Shown here piece by piece: positions 34,382-42,412 of a stretch of DNA of 64,000 nucleotides. A model generated the notes under the pieces. It saw only the letters and a list, made by a program, of their open reading frames with translations, had not been told where the DNA came from and did not search any database. The stretch's first letter is position 1; every line of letters starts with the position of its first letter. The stretch is from Vibrio metschnikovii CIP 69.14 (lineage in GTDB: Bacteria > Pseudomonadota > Gammaproteobacteria > Enterobacterales > Vibrionaceae), in NCBI RefSeq assembly GCF_000176155.1, contig NZ_ACZO01000007.1:620001-684000 (forward strand), given 5' to 3'. A program made the translations under genes and the position numbers.

Positions 34382-35311
34382 TTAACTAACAGCCTGACCA
34401 AGAGCAATAAAAAATGGCACGTTAAATAGGACATTAAAAGGAAAAGTAATGCCTAATGCCGCGGTGATCGACATCCCTGCATTGGCTTCGGGCAGACTTT
34501 CTTTCATCGCGGCCGGGACAGCAATATACGATGCGCTGGCTCCAAGTACCGCCATCAGCGTGATGCCGCCAGCGCTAAACCCAAGTAGCATGCCGAGCCC
34601 TGTACCGGCTAACCCGCCAATCATCGGCATTAAAATAGCAAAGCTGATTAAAAATAGGCTGTTATCTCTAAGCGTTGCTAATTGCTGACCGGCAATTAAG
34701 CCCATTTTCAGAAGAAATAACGCTAAAATAGCCGAGAAAAGGTCAATAAACAGTGGCGAAAGCTTGTATACGGTATCGCCACCTACATAACCAATCACTA
34801 AACTGCCGATCATCAATAGCAGGCTTGGATTGGCGAGGAGTTCTTTTTTAAGAAAGTGACGATTAATCAGCGATACACTGCCTTTGGCGAGAATTAAACC
34901 AACGATGATCGCTGGCATCTCCAATAACACGACAAACAGAGGGAAGTAAGCTTCATACGGGATCTGCTTGGCTTCAAGTAGAGCAACCGCGACGGCATAA
35001 GTAGCGACACTGACCGAGCCATAGTGAGCAGCAATGGCACCGGCATTAATCTTATCTAATTGACCAAAATATCTCAGCAGTGGGTAAGCAATCAGAGGTA
35101 GCAACAAACCGAATGCCACCACAATCAAAGCCATCACGACTAAGCTGGCCGCGATATGTGCTTGTAAAGCAATACCGCCTTTAAGGCCTATCGCAATCAT
35201 CAGTATCAGACTGAGGGTTTTATACAGGTTATCTGGGAAAGGAATTTTTGCGCCCAGTAGCTGGCAGACAATACCCAGGATAAAAAAAGCAATCACCGCA
35301 TCAAGCACCAT
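34382..35311 (-). CDS. SbtA-like sodium-dependent bicarbonate transporter
   Basis: A 309-residue membrane protein with about ten hydrophobic helices in two inverted halves. Stretches such as LSLILMIAIGLKGGIAL, HYGSVSVATYAVAV (about 97-110), VVLLEMPAIIVGLILAKGS and LGASASYIAVPAAMKESLPEANAGMSITAALGITFPFNV are characteristic of SbtA (formerly DUF897). The family imports HCO3- with Na+. Its start overlaps the upstream small membrane protein by 11 bases. A CbbR-like LysR gene is divergent. No PII-like SbtB partner is seen next to it, unlike in cyanobacteria. Confidence 0.85.
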   Translation of the reverse strand: MVLDAVIAFFILGIVCQLLGAKIPFPDNLYKTLSLILMIAIGLKGGIALQAHIAASLVVMALIVVAFGLLLPLIAYPLLRYFGQLDKINAGAIAAHYGSVSVATYAVAVALLEAKQIPYEAYFPLFVVLLEMPAIIVGLILAKGSVSLINRHFLKKELLANPSLLLMIGSLVIGYVGGDTVYKLSPLFIDLFSAILALFLLKMGLIAGQQLATLRDNSLFLISFAILMPMIGGLAGTGLGMLLGFSAGGITLMAVLGASASYIAVPAAMKESLPEANAGMSITAALGITFPFNVLFNVPFFIALGQAVS

Positions 35312-35531
35312 GTTTAGTGCTCTCCTTGCTTGTTAAGCTGATGGTGTGCATTTTTGTTTTGCCAGAACGATTAAACGCGGTTTTAACCCCTTGGAATGCC
35401 GTATAACTTGCTAGTAAAGTAGCACAAACAAGAAAACTAAACGTGTTATGCCCGATGGACAAACCTAAATAGTAGAAGGTTACTAGCATCATCACTGTGG
35501 TCATTGGCAGTGCCATTGTACGAAATCTCAT
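35301..35531 (-). CDS. Small two-helix membrane protein co-encoded with the SbtA-like carrier
   Basis: About 76 residues, MRFRTMALPMTTVMMLVTFYYLGLSIGH.., with hydrophobic segments at about 7-27 and 29-50 and a basic tail KTAFNRSGKTKMHTISL. I do not recognise a named family. ATG at 35531 is chosen because GGAG lies 7-8 bases upstream; ATG at 35558 has none. It overlaps the carrier gene, suggesting a subunit or regulator of that carrier (inference). Confidence 0.65.
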   Translation of the reverse strand: MRFRTMALPMTTVMMLVTFYYLGLSIGHNTFSFLVCATLLASYTAFQGVKTAFNRSGKTKMHTISLTSKESTKHGA

Positions 35532-35655
35532 CACACTCTCCTGCAAATTTTTCAGCATGTTATGCTGTTTTAATAATAGATAAAAATAGATAATTACTAA
35601 CTTTTATATAGATAATGCTCTATATTATCTCGGTAAACTTGGTTGGAGGTGAGCA

Positions 35656-36591
35656 GTGGCATCGAGATTACACGCCCATATTGGCACGTTTCGCCAGCTA
35701 GAGATCTTATTAGCGGTTTATCATGGCGGAAGTATTACGGCTGCGGCAGACAGCTTGTTTTTAACTCAACCTACGGTTTCTATGCAGTTAAAAAAGCTTG
35801 CTGAGGCGATAGGCTTACCGCTTTATCAACAAGTTGGTAGAACACTTCGTTTTACCGATGCTGGATTAGCCACGGTAGAAACGGCGAAAAAAGTTCTCCA
35901 AAACTGTGAAGAATTGGACATGCGTCTGTCGCGTTTAAAAGGCCTTGAGTCGGGAACGCTCAAATTAGCGGTGGTCACCACGGCAAAGTATTTTATTCCT
36001 CATTTACTTGGCCCTTTTTGTCAGCGCTACCCCGGCATCGATATTCAATTGACGATCGCCAACCGGCAGCAAGTGATGGAGCGCTGTGAGAATGGTGCCG
36101 ATGATTTTTATGTGTTTAGTCATTTACCCGAAGGCTTAGAGCTGGACGTGATTGAATTTATGGCCAATGATTTGGTGGCGATTGCCGCGGCGAGCCACCC
36201 TTTCACACAGCAAGAGAGCGTGTCATTAGCCGAGTTTTGTCAGGAAGATTTTTTGATCCGTGAAGTGGGCTCGGGAACCCGCTATGCAACGGAAGCTTTC
36301 TTTAAGAAACAAGCCTATCAGCCTAATATTAAAATGACGATTGCCAGTAATGAGGCGATTATTCATTCCGTATTAGCTCGCTTGGGGGTCTCTATTTTAT
36401 CTGCTCATACCTTGGCGTTTGGTAATATATACGGTGTTCAAGTGATTAATGTTGAGTCGTTACCGATCAAAACCAGATGGTCATTCTCGTGGACTCGGCA
36501 GCGCGCCTTATCGCCGATTGCCGAGGTTTTTCTCAATTATGTGCAAACAGAAGGGCGTGAAATCATTCAGAAAACGGTGCAATTGTCATAG
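35656..36591 (+). CDS. LysR-family regulator, CbbR-like, divergent from the bicarbonate carrier
   Basis: A 311-residue LysR protein. The N-terminal HTH (FRQLEILLAVYHGGSITAAADSLFLTQPTVSMQLKKLAEAIG, about residues 13-55) and effector domain (GTLKLAVVTTAKYFIPHLLGPFCQRYPGIDIQL) are close to the CbbR group that controls CO2-related genes. GTG at 35656 is supported by GGAGGT six bases upstream. The AT-rich 97-bp gap between it and the small membrane protein ORF is a likely two-way promoter. Predicted role is control of the SbtA-like operon in response to carbon status (inference). Confidence 0.85.
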   Translation: MASRLHAHIGTFRQLEILLAVYHGGSITAAADSLFLTQPTVSMQLKKLAEAIGLPLYQQVGRTLRFTDAGLATVETAKKVLQNCEELDMRLSRLKGLESGTLKLAVVTTAKYFIPHLLGPFCQRYPGIDIQLTIANRQQVMERCENGADDFYVFSHLPEGLELDVIEFMANDLVAIAAASHPFTQQESVSLAEFCQEDFLIREVGSGTRYATEAFFKKQAYQPNIKMTIASNEAIIHSVLARLGVSILSAHTLAFGNIYGVQVINVESLPIKTRWSFSWTRQRALSPIAEVFLNYVQTEGREIIQKTVQLS

Positions 36592-36660
36592 CGAGTCAGT
36601 TGCTTATGCAAAGAGTAAAGCCTGTATTGGCAATCACGATGATTAATAAGGAATATAAAT

Positions 36661-37344
36661 ATGAAAAAGTGGTTATTACTGATCACGATTGCGATATTGG
36701 GCGTAGCATTTTTTGCACTCGATCTCAATCAGTTGCTGACCTTAGACGGCGTTCAGCGTCATTTAGCGCAGTTTGAACAATGGCGTAGTGATGCGCCTTT
36801 GCTGGTGGGGATGCTATTTTTAGCGATCTATGTGCTAGTGACTGCGTTGTCGTTACCGGGAGCAGCGGTGATGACGCTTGCCGCGGGGGCGTTATTTGGC
36901 TTATGGTGGGGAACACTGATCGTTTCTTTTGCCAGCACCATCGGTGCTACCTGCGCTTTTTTAGTTGCGCGCTATTTACTGAAAGAAACCGTACAACGGC
37001 GTTTTGGTGAGCGCTTACAAGCACTGAATAATGGCGTAGAAAAAGACGGAGCCTTTTATTTATTTACTCTACGGCTGGTGCCTATTTTTCCCTTTTTTCT
37101 GATCAATATTTTAATGGGCTTAACCACGCTTCGCGCCGTAACCTTTTACTGGGTCAGTCAAGTGGGCATGTTGGCCGGAACCCTTGTCTACGTTAACGCG
37201 GGGACTCAACTAGCGCAACTAGATAGCCTTGGGGGGATTTTATCGCCAGCGATTTTATTCTCGTTCGCGTTATTAGGGATATTCCCTTTGGTCGCGAAAA
37301 AAGTGGTCGAGAAAATCAATCAACGCCGGCGAGTCAGTGAATAG
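36661..37344 (+). CDS. TVP38/TMEM64 family membrane protein
   Basis: A 227-residue protein of the VTT/DedA superfamily with about five to six helices. The core motif is SLPGAAVMTLAAGALFGLWWGTLIVSFASTIGATCAFLVARYLLKETVQRRFG (about 63-115), followed by RLVPIFPFFLINILMGLT. Family members are proposed lipid scramblases or small-molecule transporters; the substrate here is unknown. ATG at 36661, 69 bases after the LysR gene on the same strand, so cotranscription is possible. Confidence 0.82.
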   Translation: MKKWLLLITIAILGVAFFALDLNQLLTLDGVQRHLAQFEQWRSDAPLLVGMLFLAIYVLVTALSLPGAAVMTLAAGALFGLWWGTLIVSFASTIGATCAFLVARYLLKETVQRRFGERLQALNNGVEKDGAFYLFTLRLVPIFPFFLINILMGLTTLRAVTFYWVSQVGMLAGTLVYVNAGTQLAQLDSLGGILSPAILFSFALLGIFPLVAKKVVEKINQRRRVSE

Positions 37345-37381
37345 TGTTTATCGTTACCCTGAAAGCGCATCGGATATTAAT

Positions 37382-37792
37382 TTAACGACGGCTTTGGCGA
37401 CTGCGTGCCGCTCTTTCTTTATGAGCGGAAGCCGCTTTAGCTTGTGATTTCAAAATCGAGTCTACGGTTAATTCCATCGGCTCTTTGGGCTGTAGGCCAT
37501 GAGGGAAGGTACGTGCCCGTGGCGATATATTGAACTCTTCACTGGAAGCGCGGGGCATACGTTTAAAACGATACAGATAAAAGTTTTCTAATTTTTCTCG
37601 TGCCCAATCGGTTTTATTTAAATATTTGACACTACTTGCTACCGAAGGGTTGGTATGAAAACAGTTAAAGCGCATCGCCGTATCTAAAATATCCCAGCCG
37701 TAAAAATCCACCAGCTCTTGCAGCAAGGTTTCTAACTTAAGGCCGTGTAATGGGTTGTTTTTTTGTAGTTCAATTCTTTCTTGATCAGTCAT
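37382..37792 (-). CDS. VF530-family DNA-binding protein
   Basis: A 136-residue protein. Residues 12-78 (NNPLHGLKLETLLQELVDFYGWDIL.., CFHTNPSVASSVKYLNKTDWAREKLENFYL) are the VF530 domain (DUF2132), named for a Vibrio fischeri protein with reported DNA binding. The basic tail (SQAKAASAHKERAARSRQSRR) adds positive charge. It is monocistronic and supports a Vibrionaceae origin. Cellular role is unknown. Confidence 0.85.
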   Translation of the reverse strand: MTDQERIELQKNNPLHGLKLETLLQELVDFYGWDILDTAMRFNCFHTNPSVASSVKYLNKTDWAREKLENFYLYRFKRMPRASSEEFNISPRARTFPHGLQPKEPMELTVDSILKSQAKAASAHKERAARSRQSRR

Positions 37793-37960
37793 GATAATCG
37801 GCTCCTAAGGGTAAACGGTAGATAGGGTAGGTATAGCAGGATTTGGCAGATATTGGTGATGTACTTGTTCATCCTTGCAGAGGGTGCGCATTCTAGCAGA
37901 GTTGATCGTACTTCCCTATGATTATCTGATTATCTCTGCTCCGTTAACACTATCCCCTTG

Positions 37961-38045
37961 CTACTTGAAGTTGCAGCGATGTCAGTTCAGCTCGTTTTAA
38001 TATTGATGCTGATCGAGAGTCGCTTATCTGCAACTCCAAGTCGTT
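37961..38045. repeat. Vibrio-type repeat, internally deleted copy
   Basis: Terminal inverted pair CTACTTGAAGTTGCAG and CTGCAACTCCAAGT, about 85 bp end to end, matching the ends of the repeat at 55597-55723. Confidence 0.65.
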
Positions 38046-38060
38046 TGGATATCACATCAT

Positions 38061-39014
38061 TTAGGAAGCGGATGAATGAGTGGTAAAATAGTGCAAACGT
38101 TCAACCAATAAATCGACAAATCCCTGCCGATCAACATCAAATAACACGGTCGCATTGGCGGGCTGATTCGTTAGTTGATAACGATCAACCACGGTCATGC
38201 CTCGCGTATACTCACCTTGAGTTTCAATACCGACCCAGCATGTTTGAGCTTTAAACAGTTCAGGGGCCAATAACCAAGCGATGGTGCATGGGTCATGCAA
38301 CGGTGCGCCGGCTAGCCCCCATTTTGGGTCACGATGGTAAATCATAAAAAAGTCGAGCAGTTCGGCCACGACACCAGCAATCGGATTATCAATTTTCCGA
38401 ATACGTTCGATATCCTCATCCATGATTTGTGCCCGATGGGTGACATCGAGTCCGCACATGGTGATCGGAATACCGGATTGAAAAACCAGCTTAGCGGCTT
38501 CCGGGTCGACATAAATATTAAATTCCGCTGCCGGAGACCAGTTTCCGGTTTCAGCGCCGCCGCCCATTAGGACAATTTCTTGAATTTTCGGTATTAACTC
38601 ACGATGTGTGGCCAGCAGTAGGGCAATATTCGTCAGTGGACCCGTTGGCACTAGAGTAACGTGTTGTTCACTTTGTCTAAGGATGTTAGCCATTAGCTCA
38701 ACGGCGTGCTCCGTTTGAGGAGCAAAACTGGGGTCAGGTAAGGTTGGGCCATCCAGCCCCGTCTCACCATGAACATTATCAGCAATGATCAACTCGCGCA
38801 TTAAGGGTTTTAGTGCTCCACCAGCCACTGGAATATCACTTCTACCCAGTAAGGTAAGAATACGTAAAGCATTATTTAAGGTTTTCTCAGGGGTTTGGTT
38901 ACCGGCACTGGTGGTCACTGCTTTGATTGCTAACGATGGGGAAGCGCAAGCTAGAATTAACGCAATGGCATCATCATGGCCGGGGTCGCAATCTAAAATA
39001 ATCGGACGTGTCAT
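38061..39014 (-). CDS. rihA: Pyrimidine-specific ribonucleoside hydrolase (RihA-type)
   Basis: A 317-residue nucleoside hydrolase with the Ca2+-binding DCDPGHDDA (residues 8-16), [62 protein letters not shown] and [11 protein letters not shown]. It is very similar to E. coli RihA across its length. It hydrolyses cytidine and uridine to base and ribose. The next gene upstream is a YeiL-like Crp/Fnr regulator, reminiscent of the yeiK-yeiL neighbourhood in E. coli. Confidence 0.9.
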   Translation of the reverse strand: MTRPIILDCDPGHDDAIALILACASPSLAIKAVTTSAGNQTPEKTLNNALRILTLLGRSDIPVAGGALKPLMRELIIADNVHGETGLDGPTLPDPSFAPQTEHAVELMANILRQSEQHVTLVPTGPLTNIALLLATHRELIPKIQEIVLMGGGAETGNWSPAAEFNIYVDPEAAKLVFQSGIPITMCGLDVTHRAQIMDEDIERIRKIDNPIAGVVAELLDFFMIYHRDPKWGLAGAPLHDPCTIAWLLAPELFKAQTCWVGIETQGEYTRGMTVVDRYQLTNQPANATVLFDVDRQGFVDLLVERLHYFTTHSSAS

Positions 39015-39069
39015 AAAGAGGGGTACTCCGTGTGTTTTTAGACTTCAGTGTATCGATTTTGCCAACCAC

Positions 39070-39136
39070 AAAGTGTGATTGTATCGCTGAAACGAAGAAA
39101 CCTAATGCAAACGAAAACCCTAAAGTGTGATGGTAT
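39070..39136. promoter_or_regulatory. Paired 15-bp repeats upstream of the nucleoside hydrolase gene
   Basis: AAAGTGTGATTGTAT at 39070-39084 and AAAGTGTGATGGTAT at 39122-39136 differ at one base and are 52 bp apart. Each contains the TGTGA half of a CRP site. They may bind CRP or the adjacent Crp/Fnr-type regulator. Confidence 0.5.
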
Positions 39137-39147
39137 ATAAAATTAAG

Positions 39148-39831
39148 TTATTGAGGATTGCTATTTAAGAAGCGTTGCAGCTCTTGTTCATCAACAATAG
39201 TTAGTCCAGTCGCGGTTTTTTCCACTAACCCTTGAGCGATCAATTCGTTGACCGCTCGGCGATAGACTCTGCCTGAGGTACCAAATCGCTCGGCTTCTTG
39301 ACTCGCTTTGCTAAAGCTCCCCAGCGCCATCGTTGAGCGTTGGCGTAAAAGTAAGTCATAAGCAATGTTATAAGTCAAAGGATGGAGTAGGCGGTTAGTG
39401 TAGATCTCCATTGAATCACGGTAATCTTCTGCCAACGCAGCGGCAAAATACACCATCATTTCGGGATGTTGTTCAAGGGCTTTCGCTAGCGAAGTGAGAC
39501 AAATAATATCGACTTGTAGATGCTCATCGGCGGTGACCGTCCACTGACAGGGCGTTGCGGTAAAAAACTCCATCTCACCAAAAATATGATAGTCGCAGTT
39601 AGCCTCTCCTAATTGAAATCGTCGCCCGTTAGCGGCGAGAATGCTCATTGAAACGCGCCCGCCGGGAACCACGTAAATATGCTCTAGTGGTTCACCTTGC
39701 TTAAGAATATCGCTCCCAGCATCGATATAAGCGGTACTCATTTGGCACTGATAGATGAATGTCTTAAAGGCTTGCTTTTGTTCTACCAAGTAGGCGTGGA
39801 AGCGACCGGATGAATAGGGGGTTATTTTCAT
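39148..39831 (-). CDS. Crp/Fnr-family regulator (YeiL-like)
   Basis: About 227 residues. An N-terminal cyclic-nucleotide-binding-like beta roll (ILKQGEPLEHIYVVPGGRVSMSILAANGRRFQLGEANCDYHIFGEMEF) is followed by a linker helix and a winged HTH (RFGTSGRVYRRAVNELIAQGLVEKTATGLTIVD). The Cys in YQCQMS and EANCDY could hold an Fe-S or disulfide sensor, as suggested for YeiL. ATG at 39831 is used; a TTG ten codons earlier (39861) is possible. It sits between rihA and the phosphorylase-pnuC operon, so it probably regulates nucleoside salvage (inference). Confidence 0.75.
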   Translation of the reverse strand: MKITPYSSGRFHAYLVEQKQAFKTFIYQCQMSTAYIDAGSDILKQGEPLEHIYVVPGGRVSMSILAANGRRFQLGEANCDYHIFGEMEFFTATPCQWTVTADEHLQVDIICLTSLAKALEQHPEMMVYFAAALAEDYRDSMEIYTNRLLHPLTYNIAYDLLLRQRSTMALGSFSKASQEAERFGTSGRVYRRAVNELIAQGLVEKTATGLTIVDEQELQRFLNSNPQ

Positions 39832-39937
39832 AATATATCGACGAGAAATCAGGATGTTCAACGTTAGCTTGATTAGCCACAGGTCGCAAGTTTTGCTTTC
39901 TCTGATGTGAAAATCAATGAGCGCTAAGAGATGAGAT

Positions 39938-39966
39938 AAGCAGCGGTATGGTAGTCACCGCTGCTT
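39938..39966. terminator. Hairpin after the nucleoside phosphorylase gene
   Basis: AAGCAGCGGT and ACCGCTGCTT make a 10-bp GC-rich stem with a 9-base loop, 20 bases past the stop. No clear T-run. Confidence 0.5.
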
Positions 39967-39985
39967 AATGCGCTTGCAGGAAAAA

Positions 39986-40714
39986 TTAAACGCAGTGACT
40001 CAAGGCATCTAACGCTGCCGTTGCGGCAAGTGTTTCACCCGCCATCATCGCTTGATCAGCGTTAACGTATTGCGTGACGCCTTGCTGTACATCTTGCTGG
40101 TACAAAACGACATTATTGAGTACAGACGCAACTTGTAAGCCACGTAATCGCCCTACGGTGAGCAACGCTGATGTTTCCATATCTGCCCCTAAGACTCCTT
40201 TCTTATTCCAATAATGACACAGGTTTTGTTCTTCATCGGTATAAAAACTATCGTGTGAGCGAACCAATCCAAAATGGACCGCTGTGGGCTGCTGTGTTAA
40301 AAATTCGTGTAAGCGACTCAGAAGCGAAAAGCTGGAAAATGCAGGGTAGGTGTTTGCAATATAGGCTTTTGACCCGCCCTCATCCCGTACCGCGGCTTCC
40401 GCGACAATCAGATCACCCAGTTGAATGTTAGCCTGCATTGCACCAGCAGAACCAACGCGCACAATATGGCTGACACCGCACTGCTTTAACTCTTCTATCG
40501 CAATGATCAAAGAAGGCGCTCCAATACCAGTGCTACATACGGTGATCTCTCGCCCATTATAACGACCATTGAATAAGCGGTATTCACGATTTTCAGCAAT
40601 CAGCTCAGGATTATCGAGTAGTGCTGCGATTCGATTGGCTCGATTCGGTTCCCCACAGACAATCACGCGATTGGCGACTTGGCCATGGGCAACATTGATG
40701 TGGGGCTGAATCAT
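39986..40714 (-). CDS. Nucleoside phosphorylase (Udp/DeoD family)
   Basis: A 242-residue family I nucleoside phosphorylase: VIVCGEPNRANRIA (phosphate loop), VCSTGIGAPSLIIAIEEL, HIVRVGSAGAMQANIQLGDLIVAE and the ribose-binding GADMETSALLTVGRL. It phosphorolyses a ribonucleoside to base and ribose-1-phosphate; uridine or purine preference is not clear. Its ATG overlaps the pnuC stop by four bases. Coupling with a nicotinamide riboside carrier hints that it may cleave nicotinamide riboside (inference). Confidence 0.83.
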   Translation of the reverse strand: MIQPHINVAHGQVANRVIVCGEPNRANRIAALLDNPELIAENREYRLFNGRYNGREITVCSTGIGAPSLIIAIEELKQCGVSHIVRVGSAGAMQANIQLGDLIVAEAAVRDEGGSKAYIANTYPAFSSFSLLSRLHEFLTQQPTAVHFGLVRSHDSFYTDEEQNLCHYWNKKGVLGADMETSALLTVGRLRGLQVASVLNNVVLYQQDVQQGVTQYVNADQAMMAGETLAATAALDALSHCV

Positions 40715-41463
40715 ACCGAGGCCTCTTGAACTTGGTTTGCTGACGTTACGGTTTGGCTGTTACGTTGTGCAGTACGAACCCATTGCCGAGTTCCATTTGC
40801 GGCAATAAACATCAAAATAGCGTATTGCACAGACATCGCATAAACACCTTGAGTCGCATAAATACCGACGCTGATGATATTAATCACAATCCATAGCATC
40901 CAGTTTTCGACATATTTACGTGTCATTAAAATTTGCGCGACGATGGATAACACTGTCATGGTTGAATCCCAAAATGGAAAAGCATCGGGTTCTAACACAG
41001 GTTGTGCAAGTTCAGCTCCTAATCCATTCATGATTTCGACACTAATGTTTGCGAGAGCAAAAAAGAAAGGATCAATATAAACCGTCAGTAAACCAATACT
41101 GACGATACTAATACCCGCTGTGATCAGTAGTTTTTGTTTACTTAACCAACGAACTTGTAAAATATCACCTTCCGCGTTGGGTTTTGTCCATGCGTACCAA
41201 CCGTAGACATTTGCGCAAAAAAAGAACAGTTGAAGCAATAACAAACCGTAGAGTTGAATTTGGAAAAAGATCACGGCAAATAGGGTGACGTTGAGCAAAC
41301 CAAAAAGATAGTTGATGGTTTTTTCTTGGCTGGCAAACCAAATGCATAGCAAGCCAAATACGGTACCAAAAGCTTCGATCCAGCTCATGGCATAGCCAGA
41401 GCCAATCGGGATATTAACCAGTGTGTTATTAATATCGAGTAGAGCAAAAAGATCCATAGTCAT
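40711..41463 (-). CDS. pnuC: PnuC-like nicotinamide riboside transporter
   Basis: A 250-residue membrane protein with about seven helices and PnuC motifs: WIEAFGTVFGLLCIWFASQEKTINYLFGLLNVTLFAVIFFQIQLYGLLLLQLFFFCANVYGWYAW is split over helices 1-3, and WMLWIVINIISVGIYATQG lies near the end. It moves nicotinamide riboside (or a related nucleoside) by facilitated diffusion for NAD synthesis. It is the first gene of a two-gene operon with the phosphorylase. A 12-bp palindrome at 41521-41532 lies in its promoter region. Confidence 0.87.
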   Translation of the reverse strand: MTMDLFALLDINNTLVNIPIGSGYAMSWIEAFGTVFGLLCIWFASQEKTINYLFGLLNVTLFAVIFFQIQLYGLLLLQLFFFCANVYGWYAWTKPNAEGDILQVRWLSKQKLLITAGISIVSIGLLTVYIDPFFFALANISVEIMNGLGAELAQPVLEPDAFPFWDSTMTVLSIVAQILMTRKYVENWMLWIVINIISVGIYATQGVYAMSVQYAILMFIAANGTRQWVRTAQRNSQTVTSANQVQEASV

Positions 41464-41520
41464 TACCGTGGTGATTGATTGTATGCGCCTATCTTAAATG
41501 GTTCTTTGTGTTAATCGGGA

Positions 41521-41532
41521 GGACATATGTCC
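41521..41532. promoter_or_regulatory. Perfect palindrome upstream of pnuC
   Basis: GGACATATGTCC, flanked by GGGA and CCC, 57 bases before the pnuC start. A candidate operator; the binding protein is unknown. Confidence 0.45.
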
Positions 41533-41601
41533 CCCTACGATTGAGAGCGATCATACATTTAATCAATAATCTGTTTTTTATAAAGGCTGAAAACCGCTTA
41601 T

Positions 41602-42078
41602 TTACTCTTCATATTTAAAGCGTGTAGTTATTTGATAGTCCGAGATAGTCAAATGCGACCGACTGCAAGGGTTACCTTGGTTATCAGAACCGACCGATAA
41701 CTGTTTGTCTTGGTGATCGAAAACTATTTCAACATACTGGCAATCATCTTGGCCATCACGAAGATAAGGATTGTTAACGGTTGGTTTGACACTAAAAGAA
41801 TGAGGATCTGGTGCGTCTAGCGTGAGTGGTGAGTTAACGCTCGGTCGAGCATCAGAGGCCAGATAATCGTAGCTTTCTTGAGAATCAAGATAAGGATTAT
41901 GAGTGGGTGGCAATTTGAAAATGAAACTGTCTTTTGCTGGCGCATCAAGGTCTAAGGTCTGTGCCGCTTTATCGCTAGTGCTTTGGTTAAATATATCCAA
42001 TTCTTTTTCAGACGCAGTCACGGATAGCGAGATCAGTAACAGTGTCCCAGCCAACGTTGAGAATTTATGTGGTTGCAT
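41602..42078 (-). CDS. Exported protein with a duplicated motif, function unknown
   Basis: A 158-residue protein starting MQPHKFSTLAGTLLLISLSVTAS, a likely signal peptide. The mature part has two similar units: LDAPAKDSFIFKLPPTHNPYL (about 44-64) and LDAPDPHSFSVKPTVNNPYL (about 87-106). Each is built on LDAP, a Ser-Phe pair and NPYL, and is separated by a Tyr/Asp-rich linker. Two Cys residues (DDCQY and NPCSR) near the C-terminus could form a disulfide. ATG at 42078 is preferred to the earlier ATG at 42108. I do not recognise a family. It is convergent with pnuC on neither side and divergent from the haem receptor, whose iron-regulated promoter it may share. Confidence 0.6.
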   Translation of the reverse strand: MQPHKFSTLAGTLLLISLSVTASEKELDIFNQSTSDKAAQTLDLDAPAKDSFIFKLPPTHNPYLDSQESYDYLASDARPSVNSPLTLDAPDPHSFSVKPTVNNPYLRDGQDDCQYVEIVFDHQDKQLSVGSDNQGNPCSRSHLTISDYQITTRFKYEE

Positions 42079-42108
42079 ATGAGTACCTTGTCCATCTTTT
42101 ATTATCAA

Positions 42109-42412
42109 TATCTGGGAGCGGTACCATATACATTTTTTTACAAAAGTAAATAAATTTGGGGGTTGTAAAGGTAGCGTTTTACTGAGTTGGGTTTTTTACT
42201 GCGCAGCTTTGATTGTGATACTTATCACGTATTTTTGATTTCCACTGTATTGGCTAAACGATAGTTTTTAAATCTAACGTGTTAATAAATATAAGCATAT
42301 TGAATTTTTTGGTTATTTTCAGCACAATCTCAACTTAATTTCTGGTTAATGCAAATGATAGTAATTGTTATTCGTATAAAGTAGTATTGCGCACATTGTA
42401 AATCTGTTATTG
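42109..42412. other. Divergent promoter region of the haem receptor
   Basis: A 304-base AT-rich gap. A Fur-like site lies at 42356-42370. No gene or other structure is seen. Confidence 0.6.
42356..42370. promoter_or_regulatory. Fur-like box upstream of the haem receptor gene
   Basis: TGATAGTAATTGTTA fits the 7-1-7 Fur core at about 11 of 14 defined positions, 43 bases before the start. Confidence 0.65.
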
